NCBI RefSeq assembly: GCF_012849055.1
Contig: NZ_CP051677.1
Coordinates: 1,874,501 to 1,938,500 of the forward strand
Origin: Spirosoma rhododendri
GTDB lineage: Bacteria; Bacteroidota; Bacteroidia; Cytophagales; Spirosomataceae
Reading direction: 5' to 3'
Length of the DNA stretch: 64,000 nt
The notes under the pieces are model-generated. The model did no database searches, was not told the origin of the DNA, and saw nothing but the letters and a program-made list of their open reading frames with translations. The position numbers and the translations under genes are program-made. Below are positions 1-8,100 of the stretch, in pieces (the stretch's first letter is position 1; each line of letters starts with the position of its first letter).

Positions 1-2
1 TC

Positions 3-1139
3 GGGACTTTTCTTTCCGGCAATAAACTCAGAGGAATCGTACCGGCAACTATTGGTAACCTATCCGAACTACAAACGTTGAATCTGGCCTATAATCAGGG
101 TTTAACCAACGTAATGCCAGCTACCGTCAGTCAGTTAACCAAGCTGCAAAATCTGAATCTTGCATACACATATCTGAAGGGGGCTATACTCAATAACATT
201 ACTGGTTTGACAGCCCTTCGTACGTTCGATGTAAGCTACGCGCTTTTCTCGGGTACAATACCAGACGCAGTAGGCAATCTGAGACAGCTGACGAACTTTA
301 ATTGCAGTTCAAACTTTGGCTTCACCGGTACGATACCAGCTAGCTTAGGCAATCTGACTAATCTGGAAAACCTGAAGCTGGACGCTAATTATCTCACCGG
401 TATCATACCTGCCAGTTTGGGTAACCTCACGAATTTGCTATCGTTGTACCTGTCGAATAATCAATTGACGGGAACGATTCCGGTGGAACTGGGTAATCTA
501 GCGAAGTTACAGACCTTGTATTTGTCTGCCAATCAGTTGACTGGACAGATCCCTGATCAGTTTGGTAACCTGACTCAGATCAGAATTTTGGGGGTTTTCA
601 ACAATCAGCTCAGTGGGTCGATACCTGCTAGTCTAAGCGCATTGACACAGGCTAATTCTTTGTACTTCGAGCAAAACCAGCTGACAGGAAGCATTCCTAG
701 TTTCTTTGGTACATTCACTCGTCTAAATACGCTCACGCTAAATAATAATCGGTTTACCGACGGTATACCAGCCTCACTCGGTAGCGTATCAACCCTGCAA
801 TACCTACAACTTCAAAACAATAAACTAACCGGTTGTATTCCTGCGGCATTGTCGGCGTTGTGTGGCCGTAATGTTAATATCAGTAACAATATTGGCTTGC
901 CAACTTGGAGTGAATTCTGCAACGGCGGTTACAACGGATTGGTGTCGGTGGCTAACGGAAACTGGCAGGACCCGGCGACATGGTCGTGCGGACGGGTACC
1001 GGCGATAACCGATATTGCTACGCTCCGGCATACCGTAACGGTTTCGGCCGGTAGTGTTACTCAGACGCGAAAAATCTGGTACGATGGTGCGGCCAAACTC
1101 ATTTACGAGGGTGGAGGAGCGACCCGAATTGGTCAATAA
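3..1139 (+). CDS. Secreted plant-type leucine-rich-repeat protein, C-terminal part
   Basis: The reading frame is open from the left edge of the window, so the N-terminus and any signal peptide are missing. The visible part has about eleven plant-type LRRs of roughly 24 residues (pattern L..L..L.L..N.L.G.IP..LG.L), as in bacterial LRR proteins that resemble plant receptor ectodomains. After a Cys-containing cap (GCIPAALSALCG) comes a C-terminal module with the sequence GNWQDPATWSCGRVP, a repeat-associated module common in secreted Cytophagales proteins. The likely role is extracellular protein or glycan binding; the ligand cannot be read from the sequence. It converges on prfA across a perfect hairpin. 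Confidence 0.85.
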   Translation, partial: GTFLSGNKLRGIVPATIGNLSELQTLNLAYNQGLTNVMPATVSQLTKLQNLNLAYTYLKGAILNNITGLTALRTFDVSYALFSGTIPDAVGNLRQLTNFNCSSNFGFTGTIPASLGNLTNLENLKLDANYLTGIIPASLGNLTNLLSLYLSNNQLTGTIPVELGNLAKLQTLYLSANQLTGQIPDQFGNLTQIRILGVFNNQLSGSIPASLSALTQANSLYFEQNQLTGSIPSFFGTFTRLNTLTLNNNRFTDGIPASLGSVSTLQYLQLQNNKLTGCIPAALSALCGRNVNISNNIGLPTWSEFCNGGYNGLVSVANGNWQDPATWSCGRVPAITDIATLRHTVTVSAGSVTQTRKIWYDGAAKLIYEGGGATRIGQ

Positions 1140-1141
1140 AT

Positions 1142-1173
1142 ACGAAAGCCGGACATTACTGTCCGGCTTTCGT
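1142..1173. terminator. Bidirectional hairpin between LRR gene and prfA
   Basis: Perfect 14-bp arms (1142-1155 and 1160-1173) enclose a 4-nt loop. The hairpin lies between the stop codons of two convergent genes, with an A-rich left and T-containing right arm (CGAAAGCC/GGCTTTCG), so it can serve both strands. Confidence 0.75.
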
Positions 1174-1174
1174 G

Positions 1175-2248
1175 TTAGGCGGTAGCCCCTTCTTTCAATC
1201 GTTCGGCGTTTTCAGTGATGCGAAGCTGTTCGATAAATTCGCTGATGCCACCGTCCATAACGGCGGGTAGGTTATAGACCGTCAGGCCGATGCGATGGTC
1301 AGTGACGCGGCTTTGTGGGTAGTTGTACGTCCTGATTTTATCGGAACGGTCGCCACTGCCGACCATTGTTTTGCGCTGTGAGGCAATGGCGTCGTTGTGC
1401 TTCTGCAACTCGATCTCGTACAGCCGCGACCGCAGTACGGTCAGTGCTTTGTCAAAGTTTTTGAGCTGCGACCGTTCATCCTGACACTGTACAACCAGAC
1501 CCGTTGGGATGTGCGTCAAACGAACGGCGGAGTAGGTCGTGTTGACCGACTGACCACCCGCACCCGACGAACAGAAGGTGTCTTTGCGGATGTCGTTCAT
1601 GTTCAGTTCGACGTCGACTTCTTCGGCTTCTGGCAGTACGGCTACACTGGCGGCTGAGGTATGAATACGGCCCTGCGTTTCGGTGGCCGGTACGCGCTGC
1701 ACGCGGTGTACGCCTGACTCGAATTTGAGCTTGCCGTACACATCTTCGCCTTCAACTTCGGTGATAATCTCTTTGTAACCGCCCGATGTTCCTTCGGTAT
1801 AATCGACCAGCGACATACGCCAGCCCATCTTCTCGCAGAACCGCTGATACATCCGGAACAGGTCGCCCGCGAAGATGGCGGCTTCATCGCCACCGGTGCC
1901 GCCCCGAATTTCAAGAATTACGTTTTTACTGTCGTTGGGGTCTTTCGGAATGAGCATCTCTTTGAGGACCTCTTCCATTGGCTCCCGGCGGGGCAGCAAT
2001 TCGTCGAGTTCGGCTTTGGCCAACTCACGGAAATCTTCGTCCTTTTCCGTTGCAATAATCTGCTTCGCGTTATCGATCTCAGTCAGTAGCTGCTTGTAGG
2101 CCTGGTACTGGTTGACAATTTTTTCGAGATCCTTATATTCCTTGCTCAGCTTCATGAAGCGTTTCTGGTCGGAGACAACCTCCGGCTGAACGATTTGCTG
2201 GGCAACTTCGTCGAAGCGTTCACGAATAGCTTCTAACTGGTCGAACAT
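1175..2248 (-). CDS. prfA: Peptide chain release factor 1
   Basis: Cytoplasmic factor that recognises UAA and UAG stop codons and triggers peptide release. At 357 aa it has the normal length. The codon-recognition motif PAT is at residues 187-189, which marks RF1 rather than RF2 (SPF). The catalytic GGQ is at 231-233 in the context GAGGQSVNTT. The start ATG is followed by a typical coiled N-terminal domain (MFDQLEAIRERFDEV). It stands alone, with a -7 box TATTTTTG about 60 nt upstream of the start codon. Confidence 0.97.
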   Translation of the reverse strand: MFDQLEAIRERFDEVAQQIVQPEVVSDQKRFMKLSKEYKDLEKIVNQYQAYKQLLTEIDNAKQIIATEKDEDFRELAKAELDELLPRREPMEEVLKEMLIPKDPNDSKNVILEIRGGTGGDEAAIFAGDLFRMYQRFCEKMGWRMSLVDYTEGTSGGYKEIITEVEGEDVYGKLKFESGVHRVQRVPATETQGRIHTSAASVAVLPEAEEVDVELNMNDIRKDTFCSSGAGGQSVNTTYSAVRLTHIPTGLVVQCQDERSQLKNFDKALTVLRSRLYEIELQKHNDAIASQRKTMVGSGDRSDKIRTYNYPQSRVTDHRIGLTVYNLPAVMDGGISEFIEQLRITENAERLKEGATA

Positions 2249-2306
2249 GCTGTATGATGAAAAATCTGCCGCTCAATTAGACAGATGATGGATACCATTG
2301 ATTAGA

Positions 2307-2314
2307 CAAAAATA
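2307..2314 (-). promoter_or_regulatory. Putative -7 box of prfA
   Basis: TATTTTTG on the minus strand matches the Bacteroidota consensus TAnnTTTG and lies 59 nt from the prfA start codon. No convincing -33 TTG element is seen at the expected spacing. Confidence 0.45.
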
Positions 2315-2466
2315 CGAAAAATAGGGCAGTTACTGGAAGTGGATGACAGCAACGCCGATGAACATAGCCTATGTAAATCTATAGATATAGTATCTTTAAT
2401 ATGTTATTTATATCATGTTTTTATTTTCGCTATATTATTGGCCTTGAAAACAATTTATCCTGCTTT

Positions 2467-4296
2467 ATGCAAAACAAATACGCTATCTATTTTATCGCAT
2501 CAGTCATTGCCACAGGTGCGCATCCGCTCGTATCACACGGCCAGCAAACACCCCCGGCAAAGCCGGTAGGTAGCACGGTCGTACGTTTGTCAGAGTTTAT
2601 AATACCGCCACAGCCGATTGCACTGATTGATATGCGACTGATGCCAGACGGGCAGGTCCAGTACCAGACCATGATGCCGATTGCGGGGCGGGTTGCGACT
2701 GTTGACGACGCGGCTAAACAACGGGGAACTGGTGCTCTACCAGCCGGCGTATGCCTGTACACCGCTACAGTAGACCGACAGGGGCAGCCCGGCGTAGTAA
2801 CATCGTCGGTTGTTGGTCAGCGGGATAGACGGATAAAAATAGCCGAGGGTATGCCCTTGGAATGGGCCGTGTGGAATATAAATAGCAAAGATGGTCCATC
2901 ACGCCTGCCCTACGGCGGTGGTTATGAACGTATGCCCGAACCAGCTTTACCAGCCAGTAGTGTGAAAGTTTCCTTTGCCGCTAGCGGCAAAGGATTCAAC
3001 TATGCGACGTATAGCTTGTATCCTGTCTATAATAAGTTGACTCGTTCGTTTGATTCCACCAGCTTTCAGTATAGAAATCAGCGTGAAGAACTGACCCTCC
3101 TTCGCCAGGAAAATATGGCGAAATTGATTCGGTACATTCCTGTAGAGGGCGACACAAGACGAAGCGCAGGACGTGTAATTCAACTGGCACCGAATCGGTT
3201 TGAGGGCGTTGCTACGCACTATGTTGAAGACGATAAGAATGCTTCTCTACGAGCGGTAAGCTTTCTGACGTTCGATGAGGCTGGTAATCTGCTTACCGAT
3301 CAGCGGGTGAATTTTCAATACAACCGGAAGTTACTTTATCGAGTGCCTGTCTACGATCCGTCGGGTAAGGTTGTTGGAACGTTTAACGTATTCGACAGTG
3401 GGGGTGGCAAGAAAGAAACCCGCGATCCGCAGGATAATCGATTCGCGGTGGTAGTAACCGATGAAAAAGGAGCTATCTGGAAGCAATTTGATTGGACTAA
3501 TGGTGAGGGTAGCCAACTGGCCGTTATGCCGATATATATGTCACGGCGTGGTAATGAATTACTCGCTTACATCAATAATCAGCAGAAGCTGTTGAAGCCA
3601 GTAGAAGAAAACTGGCTGTTTGATGCTACGGGGAAAGCTGCGTTGCTGAATAGCATGCCTTATTCGGCACTGTTAGAGAAATCAACCATAGTTGGAATGA
3701 TAAACAGTGGCAATCGTGTGGGTTGGTACAATCACACACCGACTCAATTTGTCGATGCTTTTACGGATGCTAACGGAGATGTATGGGTACTGAAGCAACG
3801 AGAGACAGAGGGCCCCATCGTCGAAACGACTACAGCCGCATCACCTGTGCCAGGCCCTGCAAAAGGAATAATCGGTTTTGCTAATAAGCTCAACGCGATA
3901 GCTGGTCAAGCGTCGCCTTCTTTACCGAATAATCAGGTTGTAACCGAAATAGGCACGAACTACGGCGATTTATTCGCGATGCAGTTTGACAAGGACATGA
4001 AACTCAAGCATCAGACAGTCATAGCGATGTCGCCGTCATCGGAACAGGTCCGTTTCAAACGTATCAATCGGGCTGCCGGGGTGGATTATGTGTTTGCTAA
4101 CAGTGTCAACACACACCTGCGCTTTCGTAATGGAGAGTTGACTGTTGAACAACTGATGCCCGTAGATGGTATTCGCCCCGGTGCAGTAGAAGTTGATAAT
4201 TTTGTTGTTGATGAAGCGGCTGGCAAAGTGTATGTTCTCAGTATGCAGCCGAAGAAGCTGGTAGAAGGGAAGCTGTCAGTTTATTCGCTGGACTAG
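2467..4296 (+). CDS. Secreted or periplasmic protein of unknown function
   Basis: No family was recognised. The ATG at 2467 is preferred to upstream in-frame ATGs because it gives a classical signal peptide: MQNKYAIYF, a hydrophobic core, then SHGQQ, followed by a Pro-rich linker. This makes a product of 609 aa. The mature part is rich in beta-strand-like segments with recurring patterns such as DEAGN, DEKGAIWKQF and DANGDVWVLKQ, which suggests a beta-propeller-like or WD-type fold; that is inference. A short Pro/Ala/Thr linker (TTTAASPVPGPAK) divides it near residue 460. It stands alone, with TATCTTTA, a near match to the -7 box, about 70 nt upstream. Confidence 0.7.
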   Translation: MQNKYAIYFIASVIATGAHPLVSHGQQTPPAKPVGSTVVRLSEFIIPPQPIALIDMRLMPDGQVQYQTMMPIAGRVATVDDAAKQRGTGALPAGVCLYTATVDRQGQPGVVTSSVVGQRDRRIKIAEGMPLEWAVWNINSKDGPSRLPYGGGYERMPEPALPASSVKVSFAASGKGFNYATYSLYPVYNKLTRSFDSTSFQYRNQREELTLLRQENMAKLIRYIPVEGDTRRSAGRVIQLAPNRFEGVATHYVEDDKNASLRAVSFLTFDEAGNLLTDQRVNFQYNRKLLYRVPVYDPSGKVVGTFNVFDSGGGKKETRDPQDNRFAVVVTDEKGAIWKQFDWTNGEGSQLAVMPIYMSRRGNELLAYINNQQKLLKPVEENWLFDATGKAALLNSMPYSALLEKSTIVGMINSGNRVGWYNHTPTQFVDAFTDANGDVWVLKQRETEGPIVETTTAASPVPGPAKGIIGFANKLNAIAGQASPSLPNNQVVTEIGTNYGDLFAMQFDKDMKLKHQTVIAMSPSSEQVRFKRINRAAGVDYVFANSVNTHLRFRNGELTVEQLMPVDGIRPGAVEVDNFVVDEAAGKVYVLSMQPKKLVEGKLSVYSLD

Positions 4297-4364
4297 ATTA
4301 GCTACAGTATATAATATTTGCATGGTCACTCTTCCTGGTATTTTCTGCCCACGGAAGGGTGACT

Positions 4365-4372
4365 TACTTTTG
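4365..4372 (+). promoter_or_regulatory. Putative -7 box of the 4430 lipoprotein gene
   Basis: TACTTTTG is an exact match to TAnnTTTG, 58 nt before the ATG. Only the -7 element is clear. Confidence 0.5.
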
Positions 4373-4429
4373 CGGTGTGCAACCAACCCCATGAACGATG
4401 CGTTTTGTTCGTGAGCATACACTGTTGTT

Positions 4430-5026
4430 ATGTACCTCCACAGCCAAATACTTAGTCTTATTTTAATCACACTTGTTGCTGCCTGCACGCCCGATCGGGT
4501 GAAATACACGCCTGAGTTGAAGCAGCAAATGTCTGATATGAAGATCAAACGCGTGACGAACGCGGATCTGGTTGAAACGGTCGATGAACTGGGCGGTAAA
4601 GTAACGGCAGTCGTGCAGAAAGAACTGGCCGACAGCCTGGCAAAAGCAGTGGCGCAAGTGCGCAAGCAGCAGCTTTGCCAGTTGCAGAACCTACCCCGGC
4701 TCAACGCCATCAGCAAGAAATACGGCATGACGGTTCGGTTGCTTGGTCCGGCCGATGTGCAAAACAAAACGCTCGATCCGAAGGAACGCGAAATTCTCGA
4801 TGCGTATCTATACAATGCCGAGCAGAAGCAGCCGCAGATCGCCAACATCCAGAAGATAAGCGACACAACCTATATCTACAACGCGGCCGTGCCAACGGAA
4901 AACGCCATTTGTCAGACCTGCTTCGGCACCGAGAAAACGCCGTTAGCGGTATGGCGACTGTCGATCAACAAGCGCGACGTTGTGCTGCGGATGAACGCAT
5001 CGGTAAAGAAGAAGCCAGCCAATTAA
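4430..5026 (+). CDS. Lipoprotein resembling Tll0287/DUF3365 haem-sensor domain
   Basis: 198 aa with a lipoprotein signal peptide ending in the lipobox LVAAC (Cys near residue 19). The body follows the layout of Tll0287-like (DUF3365) periplasmic domains: an early Cys (QLCQLQNLP), a basic segment (GMTVRLLGPADVQNKTLDPKEREIL) matching the vRRt...NPxNxPdxxE pattern, and a late paired-Cys motif. In this protein that motif is CQTCF, where the family has CxxCH, so covalent c-type haem attachment with His ligation looks lost. Family assignment is by pattern only. The gene converges on mnmH and the two stop codons overlap by 4 bp. Confidence 0.65.
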   Translation: MYLHSQILSLILITLVAACTPDRVKYTPELKQQMSDMKIKRVTNADLVETVDELGGKVTAVVQKELADSLAKAVAQVRKQQLCQLQNLPRLNAISKKYGMTVRLLGPADVQNKTLDPKEREILDAYLYNAEQKQPQIANIQKISDTTYIYNAAVPTENAICQTCFGTEKTPLAVWRLSINKRDVVLRMNASVKKKPAN

Positions 5027-6069
5027 GCTGGTACAACAGACGACTGCTGATCGGCCCATTCGATGAGCTGCGTGGCCGTTTGCGTTGGAGCGTCTGTCGA
5101 AATCGGTATCGTACTGATTGTGGCCGGGTCGCGCTGCGACAGTCCGTGTAAATAGGCTTTGTCGTAATAATCGAGCGTGAGGTCGGCAACGGTCGCGTAG
5201 TCGAAGCGGGCGAGCGCATCAAGCGCATCCTGCGTTACTTTGCCGCCCAGCCGACGCCGGATTCGCTCGGTTGCATCAACGAGCAGTGCGTGATCGATAC
5301 CCGTGTATTCCTGCACGAGCCGCTGAATTCGCACTGACTTCGGCACATCGACAAAGGCGACGGGAGCGGCTCGCATCTGCTGCCAGAGCGGCATCGGGAT
5401 AAAGCACGAGCCTACGTTGCGGCTTTCATCCTCGAGCCAGATACGACGGTTCGCATCCAGATTGCGCCAATCCTGAAAAATCAGGTTTTCAAATTGCTCC
5501 GTGGCGGGTTGCGGCTTCTGCCCGATAGCCCCATACGACGAACCTTTGTGGTGCGCCAGCCCTTCCAGATCGATCACCTGCTCGCCCTGCCGCGCCAGTT
5601 CGTGCAGAATATCGGTTTTGCCGCTGCCCGTTTTGCCGCCCAAGATGATGAGTTGGCGGGGTTGCGCGAAAGCATCCAATACGGCATTACGGTACGCCTT
5701 GTAACCCCCCACGAGCGTCGATACGGTCAGGCCAGCGGTGTCGAGCAGCCACGCAAACGAACCGCTCCGCATACCGCCCCGCCAGCAATGTACAAGCACC
5801 TCTTTCTGCTGCGGATTCAACCGGCGCGACTGCTTCACGAAGTCAGCCAGCTTGGGGCCGACCATGCCCAGCCCCAGCAGTACCGCCGAGTCTTTTCCCG
5901 CCTGCTTGTACTTCGTGCCGACCAGCGCGCGCTCGTCGTTGTCGAATAGGGGAATGCTGACAGCGCCTGGAATGTGGGCGTGCTCAAACTCCCCCGGCGA
6001 TCGAACGTCGATCACCGGTAACGCCTGAGCCTGCGCCAAAAAGGTGTCGATGCTGAGTTTTTTTACCAT
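5023..6069 (-). CDS. mnmH: tRNA 2-selenouridine synthase
   Basis: MnmH (SelU, YbbB) converts 2-thiouridine at the tRNA wobble position to 2-selenouridine through a geranylated intermediate, using selenophosphate. 348 aa, matching the family. It has an N-terminal rhodanese domain with catalytic Cys95 in HCWRGGMRS, then a P-loop domain with Walker A GGKTGSGKT at 144-152. Its ATG overlaps the pdxJ stop codon (ATGA at 6067-6071 on the minus strand), so the two are translationally coupled. The gene implies that the organism makes selenophosphate (selD), which is not in this window. Confidence 0.95.
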   Translation of the reverse strand: MVKKLSIDTFLAQAQALPVIDVRSPGEFEHAHIPGAVSIPLFDNDERALVGTKYKQAGKDSAVLLGLGMVGPKLADFVKQSRRLNPQQKEVLVHCWRGGMRSGSFAWLLDTAGLTVSTLVGGYKAYRNAVLDAFAQPRQLIILGGKTGSGKTDILHELARQGEQVIDLEGLAHHKGSSYGAIGQKPQPATEQFENLIFQDWRNLDANRRIWLEDESRNVGSCFIPMPLWQQMRAAPVAFVDVPKSVRIQRLVQEYTGIDHALLVDATERIRRRLGGKVTQDALDALARFDYATVADLTLDYYDKAYLHGLSQRDPATISTIPISTDAPTQTATQLIEWADQQSSVVPA

Positions 6070-6782
6070 CAGGCCAGTTCGCGGAGATAAAGTTGAATTG
6101 TGTTTTCGAGGCCCAAATACAGCGCGTCGCTGATGAGCGCGTGACCGATGGATACTTCGTCGAGGCCCGGCACCTGTTCGTTGAAGAAACGCAGATTCTC
6201 CAGACTCAGGTCGTGCCCGGCGTTCAGGCCCAGCCCCAGCTCGTGCGCCCGCTGCGCAGCCCGGACAAACGGAGCCACAGCCGCGTCGCGGTCGTCCGGG
6301 TAGCCGGTGGCGTAGGGTTCGGTGTATAGCTCGATGCGGTCGGTACCCACGGCTTTTGCTCCTTCGACCATTCGCTCGTCGGCATCCACGAAAATCGACA
6401 CGCGGATACCGTCGGCCTTAAACGTATCGATCAGCTTCCGTAGGTGGTCGGCGTGGCGGATAGTGTCCCAGCCGGCGTTGGACGTAATGGCGTCGGGTGC
6501 GTCGGGAACGAGCGTTACCTGCGCAGGTTTTACACGTTTTACCAGTTCGATAAACCGGTCGTCGGGATTACCCTCGATGTTAAATTCCGTAGTCAGCACC
6601 GGGCTAAGGTCCAGCACATCCTGGTAGCGGATGTGCCGCTCGTCGGGGCGGGGGTGAACCGTGATACCCTGTGCGCCGAAGCGTTCGCAATCGAGCGCGA
6701 CTTTTACCAGATCGGGGTTATTGCCGCCACGAGCGTTGCGGATCGTAGCAATCTTATTGATATTAACAGACAGACGGGTCAT
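6069..6782 (-). CDS. pdxJ: Pyridoxine 5'-phosphate synthase
   Basis: PdxJ condenses 3-amino-2-oxopropyl phosphate with 1-deoxyxylulose 5-phosphate in the DXP-dependent vitamin B6 pathway; it is a cytoplasmic TIM barrel. 237 aa, normal length. Visible active-site residues by family comparison: His43 ([13 protein letters not shown]), Glu70 (EFNIEGNP) and His190 (LNAGHDLS). It is the first gene of a pair with mnmH (ATGA overlap). Its upstream region is the left arm of a large inverted repeat, and no clear -7 box could be assigned on the minus strand. Confidence 0.97.
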   Translation of the reverse strand: MTRLSVNINKIATIRNARGGNNPDLVKVALDCERFGAQGITVHPRPDERHIRYQDVLDLSPVLTTEFNIEGNPDDRFIELVKRVKPAQVTLVPDAPDAITSNAGWDTIRHADHLRKLIDTFKADGIRVSIFVDADERMVEGAKAVGTDRIELYTEPYATGYPDDRDAAVAPFVRAAQRAHELGLGLNAGHDLSLENLRFFNEQVPGLDEVSIGHALISDALYLGLENTIQLYLRELA

Positions 6783-6790
6783 CGGTGCCT

Positions 6791-6957
6791 AAAGAGCGAA
6801 AGAGTGAATGAGTGAAAGAGCGATTCTTACAAAAGGCCCTGCCTGTTTTGTAACTTTGCGGAAATAATGAAGGTTCAGAATGAAGGAGCGCATTTGTTGG
6901 TAGCCGCTTCAACGCGGCTGTAAATCGCTCTTTCACTCATTCACTCTTTCGCTCTTT
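6791..6957. repeat. Intergenic inverted repeat, copy A
   Basis: Perfect 34-bp arms at 6791-6824 and 6924-6957, separated by 99 nt. Each arm is a chain of 8-bp words (AGAGCGAA, AGAGTGAA, TGAGTGAA, AGAGCGAT). The loop holds a -7 box and a small hairpin (AGCCGC/GCGGCT, 6902-6919). The right arm ends 4 nt before the ATG of the yqeY family gene. Related copies are at 7410, 8017 and 16724. Confidence 0.9.
6851..6858 (+). promoter_or_regulatory. Putative -7 box inside repeat copy A
   Basis: TAACTTTG matches TAnnTTTG and lies in the loop between the two arms, 104 nt before the yqeY family start codon. A transcript from here would carry only the right arm, so it could not form the long hairpin. Confidence 0.4.
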
Positions 6958-6961
6958 AACA

Positions 6962-7411
6962 ATGTCTCTCAAACAACAAATCGACGCCGATATTAAGCAG
7001 GCCATGCTGGCTAAAGATCAGGACAAGTTGCGCGCACTGCGGGCCGTAAAATCCATGATTCTGCTTGAAGAAACTAAAGAAGGCCAATCTGGCGACCTGA
7101 AACCAGAAGACGAAACCCGGATTCTAACCAAAGCCGTGAAGCAGCGGAAAGATTCGGCCGACATCTACCGGCAGCAAAACCGCGCCGACCTGCTCAGCGT
7201 GGAAGAAGCCGAAATCGCGGTGATCGAGCAGTACCTGCCCAAGCAACTGTCGGAAGACGAGCTGAAGGCCAAATTACAGGCCATTATCACCCGCGTCGGT
7301 GCGTCGGCCCCGTCGGATATGGGTAAGGTGATGGGCGCTGCCACGAAAGAGCTGGCCGGTCAGGCCGATGGTAAGGCGATCTCTGCGGCCGTAAAAAGTC
7401 TTTTAAATTAA
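6962..7411 (+). CDS. GatB/YqeY domain protein
   Basis: 149 aa, the standard length for stand-alone YqeY proteins, which resemble the C-terminal tRNA-binding domain of GatB. The family pattern is clear: MSLKQQIDADIKQAMLAKD, LRALRAVKSMI, AVKQRKDSADIYRQQNR, IEQYLPKQLSEDEL and MGKVMGAATKELAGQADG. The role is presumed to be RNA- or amidotransferase-related and is not firmly known for any member. Repeat arms lie on both sides of the gene, and its stop codon TAA overlaps the first bases of copy B. Confidence 0.93.
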   Translation: MSLKQQIDADIKQAMLAKDQDKLRALRAVKSMILLEETKEGQSGDLKPEDETRILTKAVKQRKDSADIYRQQNRADLLSVEEAEIAVIEQYLPKQLSEDELKAKLQAIITRVGASAPSDMGKVMGAATKELAGQADGKAISAAVKSLLN

Positions 7412-7487
7412 AGAGCGAAAGAATGAAAGAGTGAAAGAGCGAATGCGCTGGAAGTCACTCTTTCGCTCTTTCGCTCTTTCACTCTTT
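7410..7487. repeat. Intergenic inverted repeat, copy B
   Basis: Left arm 7410-7443 and right arm 7455-7487 are built from AGAGCGAA/AGAATGAA/AGAGTGAA words and their complements. Pairing is imperfect (C/T changes) and the loop is about 11 nt. The element starts within the TAA stop of the yqeY family gene and ends 5 nt before the TTG start of the cvpA family gene, so it fills the whole junction. Confidence 0.85.
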
Positions 7488-7492
7488 GACAG

Positions 7493-8041
7493 TTGACAAC
7501 GCTCGACCTACTAATGCTGATTCCCCTCGCGTGGGGTGTGTTCAACGGCTATCGGAAAGGGTTGCTGGTGGAGGTCGTGGCCGTTATTGCGTTTATCGTG
7601 GCCATGATTGTCGGGTTCAAGTTTCTGGCGTTTGGTATCGAACTACTCAGCCCGTATATCAGCCGTGAAATGGCCCGGCGACTGCTGCCGTGGCTGGGTT
7701 TCTCCGTCATCTTCTTTCCTACCGTGTATATGGTCAATCAGATGGGCTTTGCGCTGCGTCGGTCGATCAAGTTTTCGGTACTGGGCACGTTCGACAGCGT
7801 AGCCGGGGCCGCAGTTGGCTTCTTTACGTGGCTGTTTGGAATTAGTGTGATCCTCTGGCTGTTAAGCTATATGAACGTAAAACTTCCGCCCCGCCACGTC
7901 GACGGTGCGTTGCTTTACCCGTACGTCCGGCCAATTGCCCCCCTCGTCATGGAACGGGCCGCCGTATGGGTACCAAAGGGCCTCGACGCCGGGAAAAAGT
8001 GGAAGGCAGAAAATATAAAGAGCGAAAGAGCAGAAGAGTGA
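7493..8041 (+). CDS. CvpA family membrane protein
   Basis: 182 aa with about four membrane segments, in the CvpA (colicin V production) family; the N-terminal pattern TLDLLMLIPLAWGVFNGYRKGLLVEVV is typical. The start is TTG at 7493, chosen because the family begins MN/TTLD; the next ATG (codon 8) would cut into the first helix. The molecular function of the family is not settled; members are inner-membrane proteins linked to envelope integrity. The last residues (IKSERAEE) are translated from repeat copy C, and the TGA stop lies inside the repeat, so the repeat has changed the C-terminus. Confidence 0.88.
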   Translation: MTTLDLLMLIPLAWGVFNGYRKGLLVEVVAVIAFIVAMIVGFKFLAFGIELLSPYISREMARRLLPWLGFSVIFFPTVYMVNQMGFALRRSIKFSVLGTFDSVAGAAVGFFTWLFGISVILWLLSYMNVKLPPRHVDGALLYPYVRPIAPLVMERAAVWVPKGLDAGKKWKAENIKSERAEE

Positions 8042-8095
8042 AAGAGCGATTATCCAGCGCAATCACTCTTTCGCTCTCTCACTCTTTCGCTCTTT
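8017..8095. repeat. Intergenic inverted repeat, copy C
   Basis: Left arm 8017-8050 and right arm 8061-8095 have the same 8-bp words as copies A, B and D, with a few mismatches and a loop of about 10 nt. The left arm overlaps the 3' end of the cvpA family gene and supplies its stop codon. The right arm ends 5 nt before the rlmN ATG. Confidence 0.88.
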
Positions 8096-8100
8096 AACAC

